64,000 bases of DNA from Symsagittifera roscoffensis (GCF_963678635.1 NC_087066.1:18103275-18167274); one strand, 5' to 3'. Shown: positions 42,801 to 48,624, counted from the stretch's first letter. A program made the numbers and translations. The notes: generated by a model from the sequence alone, not told the origin.

Positions 42801-45649
42801 AAATTTCCCCTGATGAAATAGACTCCTCAGGTAAAAACAGGAATAGTAGCCAACGGAAGGCTTACAGAAAAGCCTAAAAGCGTCGTCGGAAGCAATCACC
42901 AAAGACGAACAACACGGAACTAAATAGAAGAAAACTGTCGGGCAGAATCGAGCAGCTGCACGATCATACAGCCAACGAGAATACAGTTTCAGAAATTCGA
43001 CAACTTGGCGAGGAGCAGATGAAAATTACATAAACTTAATAACGACAATATTGCCCACTTATCTATTTCAAAAGCATATTAAAATCTGCGGGTCAATTAT
43101 TTAAACTCGCAATCCTTTGCAACGACAACTCTGTACGGAACATGTTGTGCAATATTGACGTCGAGCTTGGTCGTTCAATGTGTCGAAATTCAGTGATTGA
43201 GAACTTTAATTTCAGAGCTTTAGTTCCCCACATAGTCAGAATTAGTTAAAATCATAAGCACATCACGCATATCTAATAATTGGGACAATAATGTTACCTG
43301 GTTTAGTTAAAATTATGTTAAATATGGCGGCAGAAGTTGATCATCATCAACTTGCTCCTTACCAACCGAATGGCTACCATTGCTTCCTTTTTGCTTGTCA
43401 GAAGATCAATTTAACAGAAAATGGCTACAGGCTTCTGAATCATTGTCTGAACCAATTTAAGTGCTAACATACAGAGCAGTTAATATGAACAAAAACGTGT
43501 TAGATATAAACATGCATTTCATTTATGCTTCTACCATTCCAAAAATAAAGTCCCAAAATTCTGATTCAACTGAACTGATTCATAAAACTTACTTTATAAC
43601 AGCTTCTGTAATCAGGTGCTGTCCCTCCATGTCAGAATTATTGTATGGTGATGGCAACTGGCCCAGCACACAGTGCATTACTCCTGTGTGGGAGTGTTGG
43701 TTGCTGTGACACTCCTGACACAGTCTCACTGGCTTCATTGAGTGACAGAGGAGGAGACAGTCGTGGGAGAAGCAGATAGACATTGGCTTCATTTTGGAAA
43801 TGCAACCCTTTACAAATATCAAAAAATTATTATAAAATTACAAATATTCTAATTATCATAAAAACTTCAATATTTCGTGATATATCTTTGTCCGAAAAGC
43901 AATGTATACTTTTTTTCTCTTGCCGAAGCAGATTCACTGCAAGCTGGCAAAGTTTAGACCATTAAGTGATGTTCGTTTAAAAATGTTCAATGATTTTGTA
44001 ATACAACAGAAGACAAGTTGCAATGTAGGGAGAAGCTAAAACGTCGCCTCAAATTCTACTTTCTACGCGGCAGTGAAACGCGTAATCCAAAATAAATGTT
44101 CGTCGAAAAGACTTTAAAACGCTTCGCATTTTAATCTCAACATACCGGATTCTCGCAATGCTTTGCCAGAGGATACTCTAAAGGTCCAGGAAGAATCCTG
44201 AGATTCTCCGTCGGCACAATTTCCAGTTCGAAGCAATTCCTGCATAGATACAACGGAGGCGGCACATCTGCGATAAGCGCTGCGTCTTTCGGGCACAAGG
44301 AAAAATAAGATGACCTCAGGATTGACGATTCTTCTGGAGAGCAATTCGGGTTCATACACATTGGACTTCGCCAGGGAGTGTAACTGAAATCCGACTCCAC
44401 ATTGTTAGGTTTACACTGAGGGTAATAATGAAACAACAGATTCGCAGCGACAGCACGAACTGCCGAGTTGGACGTGGCGATGATCTTCAGGAGGCATCGC
44501 GAGACATTGCTTTGGAATCGCATGCACGATTCAACTACTTGTGAGAACATCCACGGTGATGTTGAATACTGTAGAGAGATCGCCAGAATAGCCTCGATTG
44601 AACTGGTGGCATATGTTGGAGCTTCCAGACTTTGCGCACTTCCTGTTTAAAACAAGAAGTTGGCATCAAGACTGCCCAGGAACAATGTTTTTGTTTCAAT
44701 CAGATAAAAAAGCAAGGTTGGCAGAAATTGGGCAAGTTTGATCGCTTGAAGAAAAACATGACAGCTATGATAATGTGATGACAGAAAATGGCATATTGAA
44801 AGTTACCTCAAGCTCGTGCACTAAAATAATAGCAAACTAAGTCTTCATTCCATGTGTATGAAACTGTTTTAAGGGCATTTACCATCGTAAATTGTTACCT
44901 AATAAAAATTAGACCTGAATAGTTCAGTTAGATTCAGATATGGTTGTAAATTCAATACCTAAAATCATTGGCAGAAGCGTGAAGCAAATCATATTCAGTA
45001 AATCCTTCTGCAGTGGAATGGGCCACATTGGCATAACACACGCTACAGTGTACGGTATACAATCCAGCAAATCTCGATTGAGAAAACAAATGAGACCATT
45101 TGTCAGACCAATCACAGCTCTTGCCATCTCTTTCTGTCCTGGTCCCACAAAGGGAACTATGTCGTATAGGCTCAGAATGGTGTGAAATATTTCCGAGTAG
45201 TTCAGTGTCGGCATCTTGCCCAGACGCTCTCTTTCTAATTGCTTGATGTAGCGATCGTCATTCGGGTTCTCGGAAGTGTCCTTCAGGATTCTATAAAATA
45301 AGTTTGTTGTTAAAACCAATTATTCGATTTAACAACAGCTATCGTCGAGAAGCAAAGAATGTACGATTCCCTCCAATCAGCAGTACTAATCAAAACTCGT
45401 TCACCTGATGGTACAAACAATTTCATCGTGGTCTAAACTCAAATGTGTCGACTATCTACGAAAGATGTAAACTCAAGAGCATGGAAACACTTACGAGACA
45501 AAAGTCTGCGAGAGATATCTCAGTGCAGGCAGAAAATCTAGTCCAGAAGGTGCTGCTGCCGATGAAGATGACTGTTGCATGACCTTGTGATGGTGGTCCT
45601 GCAATGTCCGCACCTTCATCGCTATCTGATCCAGCCTAGTAGTCGCCAT
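642..45649 (-). CDS. UNC79: UNC79, NALCN sodium-leak channel complex subunit (whole gene, 30 coding exons)
   Basis: UNC79 is a very large HEAT/ARM-type helical scaffold. With UNC80 it binds and stabilises the NALCN sodium-leak channel that sets resting potential in excitable cells. I assembled 30 exons between ATG 45647-45649 and TAA 642-644. Their lengths sum to 8391 nt, exactly 2797 codons, with matching phases at every junction. Peptides match what I recall of vertebrate UNC79 along the whole length, for example LPYNV/MPYNVI-type, CFILMLDSLLKQ, SEWETRFEA, DIPALSWDFF and ISQVELQ. The 2796-aa length is close to about 2630 aa in human. Exons: 45495-45649, 44959-45290, 44146-44642, 43593-43807, 38311-38877, 34197-34373, 33796-34089, 31509-31773, 29298-29846, 28954-28985, 28523-28883, 27899-28208, 27425-27606, 24283-24906, 23705-24106, 23242-23407, 22366-22586, 21864-22052, 21316-21504, 16773-17057, 16264-16442, 16026-16087, 14802-15580, 14420-14548, 13584-13751, 9488-9828, 8324-8618, 5431-5550, 1500-1688, 642-758. 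The least certain joins are exons 16-17 and 20-23. Extra small exons in long introns cannot be excluded. Confidence 0.95.
759..1499. other. UNC79 intron 29
   Basis: Intron between the last two coding exons. About half is a tRNA-derived SINE (1046-1435). The rest is AT-rich with no recognisable content. Confidence 0.6.
1046..1435 (-). mobile_element. tRNA-derived SINE, family A, copy 1
   Basis: On the minus strand, 1151-1213 reads as a tRNA-like head: a box A-type stretch with GAGTGGTTACAGC, then gagactc, then box B-type GATCGAATCC. The conserved body (gaggcgaaact..ctccgcaaacac; agcagct; gttcgtattaattcac) recurs at 17459, 19750, 28280, 55028 and 61038. The combination of Pol III boxes with a shared body is characteristic of SINEs. 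The copy is diverged and sits in the last UNC79 intron. Confidence 0.75.
1980..2906. repeat. Self-nested inverted repeat with 314-bp arms
   Basis: Positions 2167-2480 and 2593-2906 are near-perfect reverse complements of equal length, separated by 112 bp. The reverse complement of that spacer closely matches 1997-2125 just to the left. The simplest reading is one element in plus orientation (1980-2150 joined to 2593-2906) interrupted by a second copy of itself in the opposite orientation (2167-2592). The edges resemble the R1 repeat (gagaacactgg.., ccgctggg). Confidence 0.8.
2969..3345 (+). repeat. Dispersed repeat R1 copy
   Basis: Contains the R1 landmarks in order: catagccaa, cgcaagaaaac, aaaaaatctcaactttc, a gattgacacttttt segment, gctgggaaatctg, gatcacg..gtgac, ttacacttttgctgttcg, and gtggagtttgccttcc. 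The same series recurs at about 8709, 11400 (reversed), 11940 (reversed), 19858, 26873, 31893 and 33000. It has no coding capacity, so it is probably a non-autonomous transposon of about 470 bp. Confidence 0.65.
3676..4062. mobile_element. Inverted-repeat element (MITE-like)
   Basis: The left end contains ctcatgcgcgaaggaccg (about 3698) and the right end, on the opposite strand, contains ctcatgctcgaaggaccg. Imperfect terminal inverted repeats of about 35 bp therefore enclose about 390 bp of AT-rich, non-coding DNA. The size and architecture fit a MITE. The superfamily and target duplication are not resolved. Confidence 0.6.
6060..6067 (+). promoter_or_regulatory. TATA box of the nested fibrinogen-related gene
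   Basis: The sequence ctatataaatt lies about 45 nt upstream of the start codon at 6110. That spacing fits a TATA box with a very short 5' UTR. It supports the idea that the nested gene has its own promoter inside the UNC79 intron. Confidence 0.5.
6110..7993 (+). CDS. Secreted PAN-like / fibrinogen-related domain protein
   Basis: Five exons (6110-6279, 6645-6871, 7123-7295, 7385-7583, 7860-7993) join in frame with consensus GT-AG sites to give 300 aa. Residues 1 to about 24 form a signal peptide (MVFLVFHIYLITYVASS core). Residues 54-80 (CRIRC..NCNAAFF..GRCGLYE) have the cysteine and NCxAF spacing of a PAN/apple module. Residues about 115-300 follow the fibrinogen C-terminal (FReD) order: GWVLVAKRVFGDIDF, WSNMRNG, NDYWVGLEPLHQLT, LRVKF, YQDFVL, and YTVGAYIGDYFDCL. 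The C-terminal third is divergent and Cys-rich and lacks a clear WKG-type ending. FReD proteins are usually secreted lectin-like recognition or adhesion molecules; a role in carbohydrate or pathogen binding is inference. It lies antisense inside UNC79 intron 27. An upstream ATG at 5904 opens only a short unrelated frame. Confidence 0.88.
8052..8057 (+). promoter_or_regulatory. Polyadenylation signal of the nested gene
   Basis: An AATAAA hexamer (gaataaaact) lies 59 nt beyond the TGA stop at 7991-7993. This is a typical position for a 3' end signal and closes the nested gene well before UNC79 exon 27. Confidence 0.6.
8619..9487. other. UNC79 intron 26, R1 repeat interrupted by hairpin elements
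   Basis: Most of this intron is one R1 repeat copy (about 8709-9410). It is split by a 270-bp insertion that carries two adjoining inverted-repeat units. Confidence 0.65.
8989..9257. mobile_element. Two abutting inverted-repeat (MITE-like) units inside an R1 copy
   Basis: Unit 1 has inverted ends at 8989-9011 and 9077-9098 (agttagaacatagttgaa against ttcaactatgttctaact; one extra base on the left). Unit 2 has perfect 23-bp inverted ends at 9102-9124 and 9235-9257 (core agagtatgtttttgctct). They abut with three bases between them. Flanking R1 sequence is contiguous across the insertion when compared with other R1 copies (gtgacattt..acacttttgctg), which shows that it is a genuine insertion. 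Confidence 0.75.
9829..13583. other. UNC79 intron 25, repeat-rich
   Basis: Contains an R2 dispersed-repeat copy (about 10187-10870), two R1 copies in reverse orientation (about 11395-11830 and 11940-12215), and a truncated Ser-tRNA-type SINE body (about 13181-13307). The remainder is AT-rich without recognisable genes. Confidence 0.55.
10187..10870 (+). repeat. Dispersed repeat R2 copy
   Basis: R2 landmarks are gagccg..gcaagtagcacagaat, aggtaccacaaat, a gatatatcatattaaagc-type segment, gaaaaaccg.tttgaaa, tcttatttcgagc, and tatggtcggaa..tgctacttgcac. The family recurs near 32616, 39722, 41700, 49120, 49700 and 54590. Ends with gttccgacca / tggtcggaac suggest inverted termini. It has no intact coding capacity. 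Confidence 0.6.
13584..15580 (-). CDS. UNC79: UNC79 exons 23-25
   Basis: Exon 23 (14802-15580, 779 nt) is the longest and encodes about 260 residues of uninterrupted helical repeats beginning EDFAIRCLDCKAAIEDF. The ARM/HEAT-like pattern runs through LTVLGKTQVLLHSFGALL. It ends at AAG followed by GCAAGT, which makes it a GC-AG intron. Exons 24 (14420-14548, NDKNEKSNNAWQTFF..) and 25 (13584-13751, FAILDLRFGGPEVHEG..) follow in phase 0. The 5' boundary of exon 23 at 15580 was chosen because it is the only acceptor that keeps frame with exon 22; an in-frame TAG lies just upstream. Confidence 0.85.
13795..14011 (-). mobile_element. tRNA-Ser-like SINE, family B
   Basis: Minus-strand 14010 down to 13934 reads like a tRNA with a variable arm: box A region GGTGAAGTGGTTACGTC, then a CCGCC..CCGAAAGGTCGG stem, then box B region GTTCGAGGCC. 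The body to the left (ctgggctgggtatg, ttttttttgtt, gaaccgctgttg) is shared with 13181-13307. This copy lies in UNC79 intron 24, starting about 45 nt from the exon 25 acceptor. The long body and duplicate copy argue against a functional tRNA gene. Confidence 0.75.
15581..16025. other. UNC79 intron 22, nothing recognised
   Basis: AT-rich intron of 445 nt. I find no repeat family, RNA gene or coding frame in it. Confidence 0.5.
16026..22586 (-). CDS. UNC79: UNC79 exons 17-22 (low-complexity linker region)
   Basis: Exons 22366-22586, 21864-22052, 21316-21504, 16773-17057, 16264-16442 and 16026-16087 encode residues about 1710-2084. The composition changes sharply from the flanking helical repeats to Ser/Glu/Lys/Asp-rich and likely disordered: YEFVSEEEEQQAKPEE, RKKHSHGSNLPPR, NRRNSSFSINARF. 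In vertebrates the middle of UNC79 is also a long, poorly conserved linker. Boundaries here rest on splice signals and frame only. The 62-nt exon 16026-16087 (ILTASTELMQGLMTSGSLSV) was added because it bridges the phase-2 end of exon 21 to exon 23. Donors gttaaa (22365) and gttaga (21863) are weak. Confidence 0.65.
17815..18680. repeat. Degenerate tandem array, copy 1
   Basis: Starts with cccagctaatgctgga and continues with poorly conserved, roughly 125-180 bp units. Units are recognisable by a tcattgaa..tcatctcagattt module, an aaaaacgg.aaaa.ttc module and a ggccata.ttttt module. The same arrangement with the same opening palindrome recurs at 25195-26560 in another UNC79 intron. Confidence 0.6.
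19858..20320 (+). repeat. Dispersed repeat R1 copy
   Basis: Reads catagccaacagacagc, agagtcaatgaatg, aatctcaactttcc, gattgacaca, gctgggaaatc, cgatcacgttttt and ttgccttcct in the order typical of R1, then ends with a cacgaactaaataaa tail. It is non-coding. Confidence 0.65.
22587..23241. other. UNC79 intron 16
   Basis: Contains a short direct duplication around 22855-22915 (cggcaattgttta twice, each followed by a gccgca/caccgca variant). Nothing else is recognised. Confidence 0.5.
23242..24906 (-). CDS. UNC79: UNC79 exons 14-16
   Basis: Exons 24283-24906, 23705-24106 and 23242-23407 encode residues about 1313-1709. This is one of the best conserved UNC79 blocks. CLEVQFDGVIEDRPLILS and DIPALSWDFFSRRFNTL match the vertebrate VVKDRP..DIPALSWEFF region. 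HQ/KQTVHLIISLLMK precedes a second block with YNPQDKSFFHPPHKLR, VLDYNHEMGT and PHVRHQWLMSLLVILYK. Exon 16 begins YRLDVSTQIQSVKNLIRIT, aligning with the family's YRD..HITVNT segment. Its donor (g/gttcct) is weak, but downstream frame continuity supports it. Confidence 0.92.
25195..26560. repeat. Degenerate tandem array, copy 2
   Basis: Opens with tccagctaaagctggagg, like the array at 17815, then repeats a module around ggcgtagccgcttatgcag at about 25721, 25866, 26028, 26207 and 26332 (spacings roughly 125-180 bp). Between these lie ttgaaaccaaaa..tcagattt..gttttcgagaaa modules. Units are heavily diverged, so the array is old. Confidence 0.65.
26873..27345 (+). repeat. Dispersed repeat R1 copy
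   Basis: Near full-length R1: tagtcaatgaacgcaagt, tctcagctttcg, aacttatggttgaca, tctgggaaacctg, ctcgatcacgtttttcgtg, cttttgctgctcg, aaaaagcg..atcacggcc and a terminal gagtctaaactacgttcatc. Confidence 0.65.
27425..31773 (-). CDS. UNC79: UNC79 exons 8-13
   Basis: Exons 31509-31773, 29298-29846, 28954-28985, 28523-28883, 27899-28208 and 27425-27606 encode residues about 746-1312. Exon 8 has an Ala/Thr/Glu-rich linker and then VCFILMLDSLLKQ. Exon 9 continues SELQEFKAFQGLDTTYAR and CPLPGRHTC, aligning with the vertebrate LLKQMELQ..GGSHTC stretch, then has an acidic Gly/Ser linker. Exon 10 is a 32-nt micro-exon (TFSETNAETI). Exon 11 has a Ser/Asn-rich linker ending in PSKLKLLYIFIR. Exons 12-13 return to conserved repeats: CIRLMLLHAD, FWDIIKNWFTSSEWETRF, VEKVCTILQFVDPKQIAK. 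All junction phases agree. Exon 11 uses a gttagt donor. Confidence 0.92.
28270..28375. mobile_element. SINE family A 3' fragment
   Basis: The segment with gccaccaaatgagcacgttt and cactacgctcacttgcgc matches the 3' part of family A SINEs at 18995, 55275 and 61285. The tRNA-like head is missing here. It lies in UNC79 intron 11. Confidence 0.5.
29847..31508. other. UNC79 intron 8
   Basis: 1.66 kb of AT-rich sequence. A weak tRNA-like stretch occurs at about 31095-31165 (agtggttaaatgagcgc then gggatcgattac), possibly a decayed SINE head. Nothing else is recognised. Confidence 0.45.
31774..33795. other. UNC79 intron 7
   Basis: Holds a diverged R1 copy (about 31893-32610), an R2 copy (about 32616-32985) and, immediately after it, a second R1 copy (about 33000-33470). 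This R2-R1 junction (ccagtaaacccaaacatagc) recurs in reverse at about 11805-11830. Confidence 0.6.
33000..33470 (+). repeat. Dispersed repeat R1 copy
   Basis: Well preserved R1: catagctaacagatgtg, aatctcaactttc, acaatttatgacaagc, ttcgctgggaaatctg, tatcacgtttttcgtg, gttcgatagtggagtttg, then gcgacctatataagagtc at the end. It shares subfamily-specific bases with the reversed copy at 11395-11830. Confidence 0.7.
33796..38877 (-). CDS. UNC79: UNC79 exons 5-7
   Basis: Exons 38311-38877, 34197-34373 and 33796-34089 encode residues about 400-745. Exon 5 starts KLLEEAEYSLTQASS (matching the family's SLLKEAE) and includes LLPRSAIWLINSVCASP, GRLIAGVVHWFQCVF and MCLMPCPPEYARIGRHW. Exon 6 has VRQGLHTIYCLMPYNVI and SSVIPHWLD. 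Exon 7 has KLFDQQMCAVFSVSELF, ERALIWINTLSKLG and SSLLTDGIQAI. These align collinearly with vertebrate UNC79. Phases are 2, 2 and 2. The 3.9-kb intron between exons 5 and 6 contains a hAT MITE and an antisense LINE. Confidence 0.95.
34567..34986. mobile_element. Non-autonomous hAT-type transposon (MITE) with 8-bp target duplication
   Basis: The element spans 34575-34978. Its ends are CAGGGTTGCATgATtaaaAT on the left and, on the opposite strand, CAGGGTTGCATAAAAATCTG on the right. It is flanked by identical 8-bp sequences ACTATAAA at 34567-34574 and 34979-34986. A CAGGG-type terminus and an 8-bp duplication are hallmarks of the hAT superfamily. The 404-bp interior has no transposase frame. Confidence 0.88.
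34784..35291 (+). repeat. 254-bp tandem duplication
   Basis: Two direct copies (about 34784-35037 and 35038-35291) differ at few positions. The unit covers the right half of the hAT MITE, its target duplication and about 55 bp of flank, so the duplication occurred after the transposon inserted. Shared landmarks are ggatgccgaatcagtaattt and caaccctgactataaagg. Confidence 0.85.
35320..37960 (+). mobile_element. Non-LTR retrotransposon (LINE), antisense in UNC79 intron 5
   Basis: An AP-endonuclease remnant at about 35340-35820 shows NFLVCGDFDID, SSKCIDHLFANFD and STISDHFPVIV across shifted frames. A reverse transcriptase follows at 36084-37343 with KVVPLFKGG, NYRPISLLSSLSKIFE, KQFGFQKKKS, LVDLKKAFDTINHDLL, GVPQGSVLGPFLF and the catalytic FADD at 37077-37088. 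The C-terminal part continues in two further frames to 37886. One stop (36387-36389) and shifts near 37340 and 37670 break the frame. The EN-RT order and motifs fit the Jockey/CR1/L2-like group; the exact clade is not determined. It is inactive as a whole but much younger than the LINE at 50.8-54.4 kb. Confidence 0.85.
36408..37343 (+). pseudogene. LINE reverse transcriptase core (broken ORF)
   Basis: A 311-residue open stretch holds RT blocks 1-7, including the FADD active site and the VPQGSVLGP block. It is closed by a stop after a frameshift, and the thumb and C-terminal region continue in the next frame (37328-37693). The upstream frame (36084-36389) is separated from it by a single stop codon. 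No selective pressure from a host function is evident. Confidence 0.8.
40262..40517 (+). repeat. Three-copy tandem repeat, period about 87 bp
   Basis: The unit actatggtcggaacatt..tgctacttgcacagtaac..ctatccttgttctaaattt..gaatttt occurs three times in a row, diverged by a few bases per copy. It derives from the end of the adjoining R2 element, so it is a local amplification of an R2 terminus. Confidence 0.75.
41700..42755 (+). repeat. R2 copy interrupted by an inverted-repeat element
   Basis: R2 sequence starts at gagccggttgctgtgcaagt and ends at gaatacaaagttcctcccc..gtggtcggaac. The segment 41775-42181 has inverted ends (gggtcttatgctcaaaacg on the left; gggtcttatgctttaaacc on the opposite strand at the right). 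It is flanked on each side by an aaaaagt-type sequence that may be a target duplication. The left end also repeats atgcgcaaaacggcctaaa. Confidence 0.65.
43593..45649 (-). CDS. UNC79: UNC79 exons 1-4 (N-terminus)
   Basis: Exons 45495-45649, 44959-45290, 44146-44642 and 43593-43807 encode residues 1-399. The start MATTRLDQIAMKVRTLQDHH aligns with the family's opening, which I recall as a short polar leader followed by a KIRYLQEYH-type helix. Exon 2 has LNYSEIFHTILSLYDIVPF and LLDCIPYTVACVMPMWPIP. Exons 3-4 contain a conserved Cys/His cluster: PPPLYLCRNCFE, KHCENP, CFSHDCLLLCHS, and VRLCQECHSNQHSHTG. This probably binds zinc, by analogy with the same cluster in vertebrate UNC79. The chosen ATG lies two bases after an acceptor-like tatcag, and no other in-frame ATG lies close upstream. 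Confidence 0.95.
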
Positions 45650-46219
45650 ACCTGATATTTTTCAGAATGCTTTATTGCACTAATAAATTGGCTACAATAT
45701 TGCACACCCTATGTCATAACAAACCTGAAAAACCATCACTGTAATTTTCTGATTCAACATCAAATTGCAAACGTTTCCATTATTGTACCGGGTATGGAGT
45801 AGTTCAATCACGCCTGCAACCTACAAACCAGGTTTTCGTCGTTTTTCTGTTTTTCATGAGTAATTCTTACTATTATGGATTTACTTTTCAGTCTTTTTAA
45901 TACTTAAGGAGTCCTCTTTCCTTCAAGCAACAGAAATTCAAATAGTCACAAAATTATAAAACTCAAACTTCTCAAGCCCCCTTACAATTACATGTAGATG
46001 GACAACCGATCAGCAGTGTATAAATAGCTTAAACAATATTGTATTCGTAATATGATCCAGCGAAAACCATAAACCCAATATTCACACCTAGAATCAAAAT
46101 TTTCCATAATTCACAAGTACTAACAAAACTATAAATCATTTTTTGGTATGTCGCAGGTTAATTAAGAAAGGTATCGCAGCAAAAAAATTCTTTCAGCAGT
46201 TCAGATATCTAAGATTCTC

Positions 46220-46225
46220 TTTATT
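46220..46225 (-). promoter_or_regulatory. Putative polyadenylation signal of PDCD10
   Basis: The plus strand reads tttatt (AATAAA on the gene strand), 94 nt past the PDCD10 stop and about 570 nt before the UNC79 start codon. Its presence argues that PDCD10 transcripts are cleaved before UNC79. Confidence 0.45.
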
Positions 46226-46318
46226 ACTCATGTATTTTCTAAAACTAGCTTTTTCGCAGCTGATTTTTTCTTTGCTGGAAGTTTCAGTATTTTGGTGCCA
46301 TATCTTTAAAGTAGTTTT

Positions 46319-48395
46319 TCAGTTGTCTTTAATGACATTGGTAGACGCTCTCGCACCATTCGCAGCACTGTTACCGCTGCTGAGCTGTAGAAGCAACTCT
46401 TTCAACTTGTGGCTGAACTGGACATTACTGGCAATTAGGGCCAGAGCACTGGGATAGATGTTCTGGGCTTTGCTGTTGTCGTGGAAGTAGACCTTCAGCT
46501 GCTCGCTGAAGTGTCTGGAGGCGCGGGAGAACTCCTGCCGACGATACTGCAAACTCTGAAAACAACGTAGACAAATTAATTGTCTCCACTTTTGATTAAT
46601 CCTAAACTAAAACGCTGAAAGCGCGAACTTCATTTTTGAACCAAACATGAATAATCAAATTTGGAAACGATAAAAGTAGTATAACTTACTCGTTGAATTG
46701 AAGTACTCTGAGGATATTTTTGTTCAAGTTCCTTAGCAATGTGCACTAGTGCTGCTAAATAATTCTTCAGATGGAGTGCTATTTTCCTAAACAACACACA
46801 AGCATCTAACAAAAAGAGACAGTTGCCTTGCAAGCAGCATATTATGTTCCTTCATACCATAAAAATACAAAAAACAAGAAAATTTCTAAAAGATTTTTTA
46901 ATCAATAAAAACTTTCAAAAATTGTTTACAATTTCTTTCCTAAATTTACTGTAATTTTTATAAAATGAAACTGAATTAGAATGGAAGAAAATGAAACTGA
47001 AGAATGTGAAGTATGAGAGGTAACAATCGCTAAGAAATGTTTCAATAATAATCGTCAAAAAATTGGTTGTAACATTAAAATTGTAATGGGCAGGTCAACC
47101 TCTCATCAATTTCCGTCTAACTTAGACTAGTTTTTCTCGACAGAGCTATTTTCTTGAATTTGTTTTGGAATCCGAAGGGCGGCCAATAGGGCTTTCATAT
47201 GCTACACACTTGACCCCTACGAGTTTGCTTTGAGTTAGTCAAAATCGGGTGAAAAAAAAACAATCTAATCCATCGTTTATTCCCAATCCCTCATGAGTAT
47301 GCTGTATAGGCAATGATCACAGACTCTTCCGACCCCGATGTATTGCATTGTATTGTCTTAATATTAAATGTCTGCTTTGATTCTACAGCGCCTGATTTGT
47401 TTACTCACTTGATATTATCCAGGAACCTCACTCTGTCCAGAACTATCTCCGGAAGTGAGCTTAAAATCTTCTTCACCTCATGTGCGTTCTGCTCCAGCTC
47501 AGCATAGTGTCCCCCTTGAGCTAATAGGTAGGAGTCAGGACTCGAACTAGATCCAGTCAGTTTCAGCAGGTGTTCGATCACGTTTAGTTTGGGGGACTGG
47601 GCCTCTAGAATTGAGGAGACTATTTGAAAGGCAATTCCAGGAACTTCAGTTTCGGCCTAAACCAAACGAGAGGCATCTTTTACACCTAGTCCACAAAAAT
47701 AATAAATATATTGCAAAGCAGGAAACCAACGCTCATACTTCAGAGGTCAAAATATCTATAAAAAAAAACTTATTTTGAAGTCCTCATTAAATTTGAAAAG
47801 CTAAAATTCTACATTGCCAATGATTTTAAATGCATGCAACTTACTTTTCTGAGTGAGTCGGCAAAAGCTTGAGCGGGTCCAACATCTTGAGATTCCAGCT
47901 AGAAAAAAATGCGGTATTTTATTTCAAATGAACGCGAACTCCATAAAACTTTACATTCTTTGAGACGGCGCACAGACAATTCAGCCAAAGACAATTCAGC
48001 CGCTTTGCGGCGATAACCGGCTCTAAATTTCGTATAGAGTCCTACCCTCTGTTCGCAAGCTCGCAACACGTTTGCGCGACTGAGGCGGTCACTATTATTG
48101 GCTGAATTGTCTCTGGCTGAATTGTCTGCATACTTTTGGCTGAATTGTCTGAATTTCAAATTGTCTGAACTTCAAATTGGCTGAATTGTCTTTGGCCGAA
48201 TTGTCTGGACGCGTTTGAGACAATACTAACATCTTTCACAACGCGGGGGATCACATAGTTTAGGACGATAGTTGAAAAAGCGATGACTTCTTGGGAGTTG
48301 CCCAGAGGTGTGTTCGTTGGGGGTCCTGATGGTTTCCTCTGACATGTATCTACACTATTGGTTCTCGATGCACTCGTCTTGGTCGCTGCTTCCAT
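46319..48395 (-). CDS. PDCD10: Programmed cell death protein 10 (CCM3)
   Basis: PDCD10/CCM3 is a small adaptor. Its N-terminal helices dimerise with GCKIII kinases (the STRIPAK complex) and its C-terminal FAT-homology domain binds CCM2, paxillin and striatin. Five exons (48231-48395, 47845-47898, 47409-47656, 46690-46786, 46319-46555) give 266 aa in one frame. Family matches, recalled from human: QAFADSLRKAETEVPGIAF (human LRAAFIKAEKENPG), ILSSLPEIVLDRVRFLDNIK (human [20 protein letters not shown]) and EFSRASRHFSEQLKVYF (human EFVKYSKSFSDTLKTYF). It is longer than the about 212-aa vertebrate protein because of a Thr/Ser/Pro-rich N-terminal extension of about 45 residues, and it ends with an extra Ser/Asn/Ala tail. 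Exon 1 starts 229 nt after BBIP1 ends on the same strand. A 247-bp inverted-repeat element lies in intron 1 next to the donor. Confidence 0.92.
47959..48221. mobile_element. 247-bp inverted-repeat element with clustered 13-bp motif
   Basis: The core ends are agacaattcagccaaagac (from 47974) and its reverse complement ending at 48206, differing at one base over 28 bp. The motif ggctgaattgtct occurs several times near the right end and inverted twice at the left. TTTGAGAC occurs on both sides (47959-47966 and 48214-48221), consistent with an 8-bp target duplication. The element fills most of PDCD10 intron 1 and ends about 10 nt from the exon 1 donor (48230). There is no coding capacity. Confidence 0.75.
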
Positions 48396-48549
48396 TTTAT
48401 TCGCTCAGAATTCAATGCCCTTCTCTTCAATGAATCATATCGTCCTGAAAAAAACGTGCAATCAGTTATCCAAGATATTCTTTTAGTTCTTTGCATCGTT
48501 CAGTTGAAATTTTTCTCGTTTTAAGAAAACCAGTATCAATGTAGACTAT

Positions 48550-48555
48550 TTTATT
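48550..48555 (-). promoter_or_regulatory. Putative polyadenylation signal of BBIP1
   Basis: AATAAA on the gene strand (plus tttatt), about 70 nt past the BBIP1 stop and about 155 nt upstream of the PDCD10 start codon. Confidence 0.45.
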
Positions 48556-48624
48556 CGACATTTGTACATACTTTACAATATTTACGCTCAAAAACTAAAT
48601 TATTGCAACTTATTGTGGTTCTAA

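Larger units (their letters stand above)
38878..43592. other. UNC79 intron 4, repeat-rich
   Basis: 4.7 kb holding an R2 copy (about 39722-40260), a three-unit tandem repeat (40262-40517), a retroelement-like 3' tail with a hairpin (about 41390-41460), and an R2 copy split by an inverted-repeat element (41700-42755). A short coding-like remnant lies at about 42840-43020 (KLSGRIEQLHDHTANEN). No intact gene is seen. The 176-aa minus-strand frame at 40440-40970 lies in repeat sequence and is not called. Confidence 0.5.

Noticed and set aside
42840-43020. Coding-like plus-strand stretch around KLSGRIEQLHDHTANEN
   Set aside because: Too short, with stops on both sides. Probably a retroelement remnant but not assignable.
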